Positions 61,746 through 64,000 of a DNA stretch of 64,000 nucleotides are shown piece after piece. Origin of the DNA: Antedon mediterranea. Taxonomy: Eukaryota; Echinodermata; Crinoidea; Comatulida; Antedonidae. A model generated the notes under the pieces. It ran no database searches, had not been told where the DNA came from, and saw only the letters and a list, made by a program, of their open reading frames with translations. The stretch is from contig NC_092670.1 in the NCBI RefSeq assembly GCF_964355755.1, positions 23,747,201 through 23,811,200 on the forward strand. Reading direction: 5' to 3'. Numbering within the stretch: the first letter of the stretch is position 1; each line of letters opens with the position of its first letter. The translations under genes and the position numbers were made by a program.

Positions 61746-64000
61746 GACACGACTAAAAGGTGAAATAATAATAACAAATAATAATAACAGGATTTTTAAA
61801 GCGCACATACCACAGGGTGCTCAAGGCGCATTAAAAAAAAAAAAAAAAAAAACAAATCATACAACTCTCCCGGTCCCGAGAGCCGCTGTTTTGAGGTTGA
61901 CCTGACAATTGTGGCAATTACCAATTGGGACATTACCCTTGCTTGACATCTGGTAAAAATAAATACTGATTATGCTGCCACTTTAGTACACAAAACGATA
62001 AATAAAAAAAAATAATACAACTTGTAGCATTCCATTTAAACTAATACAGTAGGCCTTGTTCAAAACTGCTAGTGTAGAAAAGTCAAATCCACCCATATAA
62101 TAAAACCTAGAACTAGCTAATGATGTAGAAACACCAACAGCTTATTTATTAAATAAAAATCAACATTATACTAATGTACAACTCAACAGGTAATGTAGTA
62201 ACGAAAATTGCCTCACAGCTAAAACAGCTAATAAAATATTATATATTTTACAAACCTAAATGTCTAAATCATGTGCAAATGTATTTCTCTACTTGCCGTC
62301 AGTCTATCGACCTCTCGTAAGTGATCGGCTTTCAAAACTTAGCACTCTGATCGTAAGCAACCACCCTTGTTAGCGACCACCTTTAATATTTAAAAGGGAC
62401 TACCTCTGTTAAAGGACCGCTTCTCACAATGGACAACCTCCTGAAGGGGTAACCACCTCTCATAACGGACTGCTTTCATAAACTACCACCGCTCGTAGAC
62501 GACCACTTCTTTTACCGACTACACCTCCCGTAAGTGACCACCTCAATAGAGGTGGTAATTTGCGAAAGCTGGTCGTTACGGAATTATGAGAAGTGGTCCC
62601 TTAGGAGAGGTGGACGTTTTTTTTAGAGATTATTCGAAAAAAACAAAAAACCGAAATACCCCTGAGTGAACGAATAATTATGATGCGCAATTAAGGTGTT
62701 TATTTTGCCATATAAAATATAAAAAAATAAATATTTTTTGGTAATATGCATCAACAATATTTTTCAAATGTATTTTAGATAAATAAATAAATAATGTAAA
62801 ATCTCTAGAAACAAAAAAAATATTGTGACTAACCAATTCAATGTTTTATTAAATAAAACCAAAAATCAGGCATCTGTGAAAAAAAATATAATGAAAAAGA
62901 ACTCACTTTAACAATGACGAACGTACTTGTTTAAAGCACTTTTGTTATCAGTTAATATTATTAAATTAGTAAAAGTATTATGAATATTACAAAATAATAT
63001 TTTGAGAACTGAAAAATATTTTGAGGGAACAAATATATTCAGGGAGAACAAAATAAGATTTCAAGAACTGAACAATATAAAAAACGAATTACTACTTCGA
63101 GACAAGGAATGATCGAGAGAACGAAATAATTTCGAGGGAAATTATTTCGAATTCCAATGAAATAATATTTCGAGAGAACGAAAATAGGTAGGCCCTATGC
63201 CTATATGATTTAGTGATATTCATTCCCTAGAAATAATAATACAGTACCGGTAGGCTATATATTTTTTCAAGTTGTCGATTTACTTCAAATTGACAACAGG
63301 TTGTATATACTCAATCAAAAACAAACAATTTAATTTGATTAGACTATATGTCTCCAGATATAATAATAGTAATATTTATTTCAATCGACTTGATATTTTG
63401 CGATTCAAGTTGGTATTCTAAGGGCCTGTTTCTATAGAGCAGAGAATACGGTTTTGACACCACAAAAAAGAACCGATCTTAAAAACGGTTTCAAAAACCC
63501 CAATTGATTGCGGTCTCGATCGCAAAGAACCGTTCTGAAACCGGTTTCCGCGAAGCAATTTTTAGCTGCAACACAATCGCGGTCTCAATTTGACCCCAAA
63601 AACTGAACTCTGCAGTCTGCTGCACTGGGATGATTGCGGTCAACTCACAGTCAAACTCGCGCGATAGGACCTAGGCCTAAGTCATTTTTATTTCTCTAGA
63701 TAGTGAGTATTTTATTTAACTAAAAAATGTTGACCGATGCCATTACGAGGTTCGTAAAAAATATGTGAAGGAAAGAAGATGAGGGGACTTGTCGGGAGTC
63801 GGAAGAAAGACTCACGTATTATAGGCCTACATGTTTTTAAGAAAATTGTAAAGCGTGTGAAAAATAGACGAGTTCAACTTGACAATATCAGAGGGTGCGA
63901 CGTACCTATACTTTAACCAAGGACCACAATAACGTTTCAGGTAATAATTCTCCCTTCTATGATGAAATGGATGCTATTTCTTGGGGATCGCGCTATGCGA
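61746..64000. other. Non-coding right end of window
   Basis: It contains an interspersed-repeat-like phrase 'agcgcacataccacagggtg' with 'ctcaaggcgcatt' and a poly-A tail (61795-61850), a run of degenerate 'gaccaccTc'-type short repeats (62290-62560) with an inverted counterpart (62545-62615), and a dyad-rich segment (63420-63660) resembling a DNA-transposon remnant. No PKC exon was recognised. Confidence 0.45.

Noticed and set aside
63420-63660. Possible coding or promoter CpG-rich segment near the right edge
   Set aside because: Contains dyads ('aaccgattct', 'gaaaccggttt') typical of DNA-transposon ends and no open frame of note; left as unassigned.

Overview
The window is AT-rich animal nuclear DNA. 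Short exons have GT/AG borders and matching phases, the introns are long, and there is much decayed transposon sequence. No bacterial-type operons are present. The set of families (SEA-mucin, conventional PKC, CACNG-type tetraspan) and the recurrent 'taggcctac/aggcctat' words suggest a marine invertebrate deuterostome, most likely an echinoderm. That placement is inference from family content and sequence style, not a database match.

Layout. Three protein genes were recovered, all on the minus strand. (1) Positions 1 to 14846 hold a secreted or surface mucin-like gene: a signal-peptide exon, a 5.7-kb first intron, then six tandem modules, each a Thr/Pro-rich 14-residue-repeat exon plus a SEA domain. 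It runs off the left edge. (2) Positions 17506 to 23287 hold a five-exon claudin-fold gene resembling voltage-dependent calcium channel gamma subunits/TARPs, complete at about 317 residues. (3) Positions 30800 to 42438 hold the 3' half of a conventional protein kinase C gene, covering the kinase domain from just after the glycine loop to the C-tail. It has two alternative last coding exons that resemble the betaII and betaI tails of vertebrate PRKCB, in the same order. Its 5' exons were not found and probably lie beyond position 64000.

The rest is intronic or intergenic and rich in mobile elements. Intron 1 of the mucin gene holds a Penelope-like element with inverted hammerhead-like ends flanking a 364-bp tandem repeat that carries a tRNA-like cloverleaf, plus a nested inverted-repeat element and a TTAA-flanked MITE. 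From 46.6 to 59.0 kb is a largely head-to-tail array of two related non-autonomous families (called A and B here). They have an unusual terminal-hairpin design and many TGACGTCA palindromes, and one copy splits a LINE fragment. A minisatellite of about 130 bp (60.27-61.75 kb) follows.

The three genes show no functional coupling beyond being metazoan membrane or signalling genes on one strand. The points most worth checking are the PKC alternative tails, the shared terminal architecture of the A/B/C/D repeat families, and the symmetric-phase SEA-mucin module expansion.
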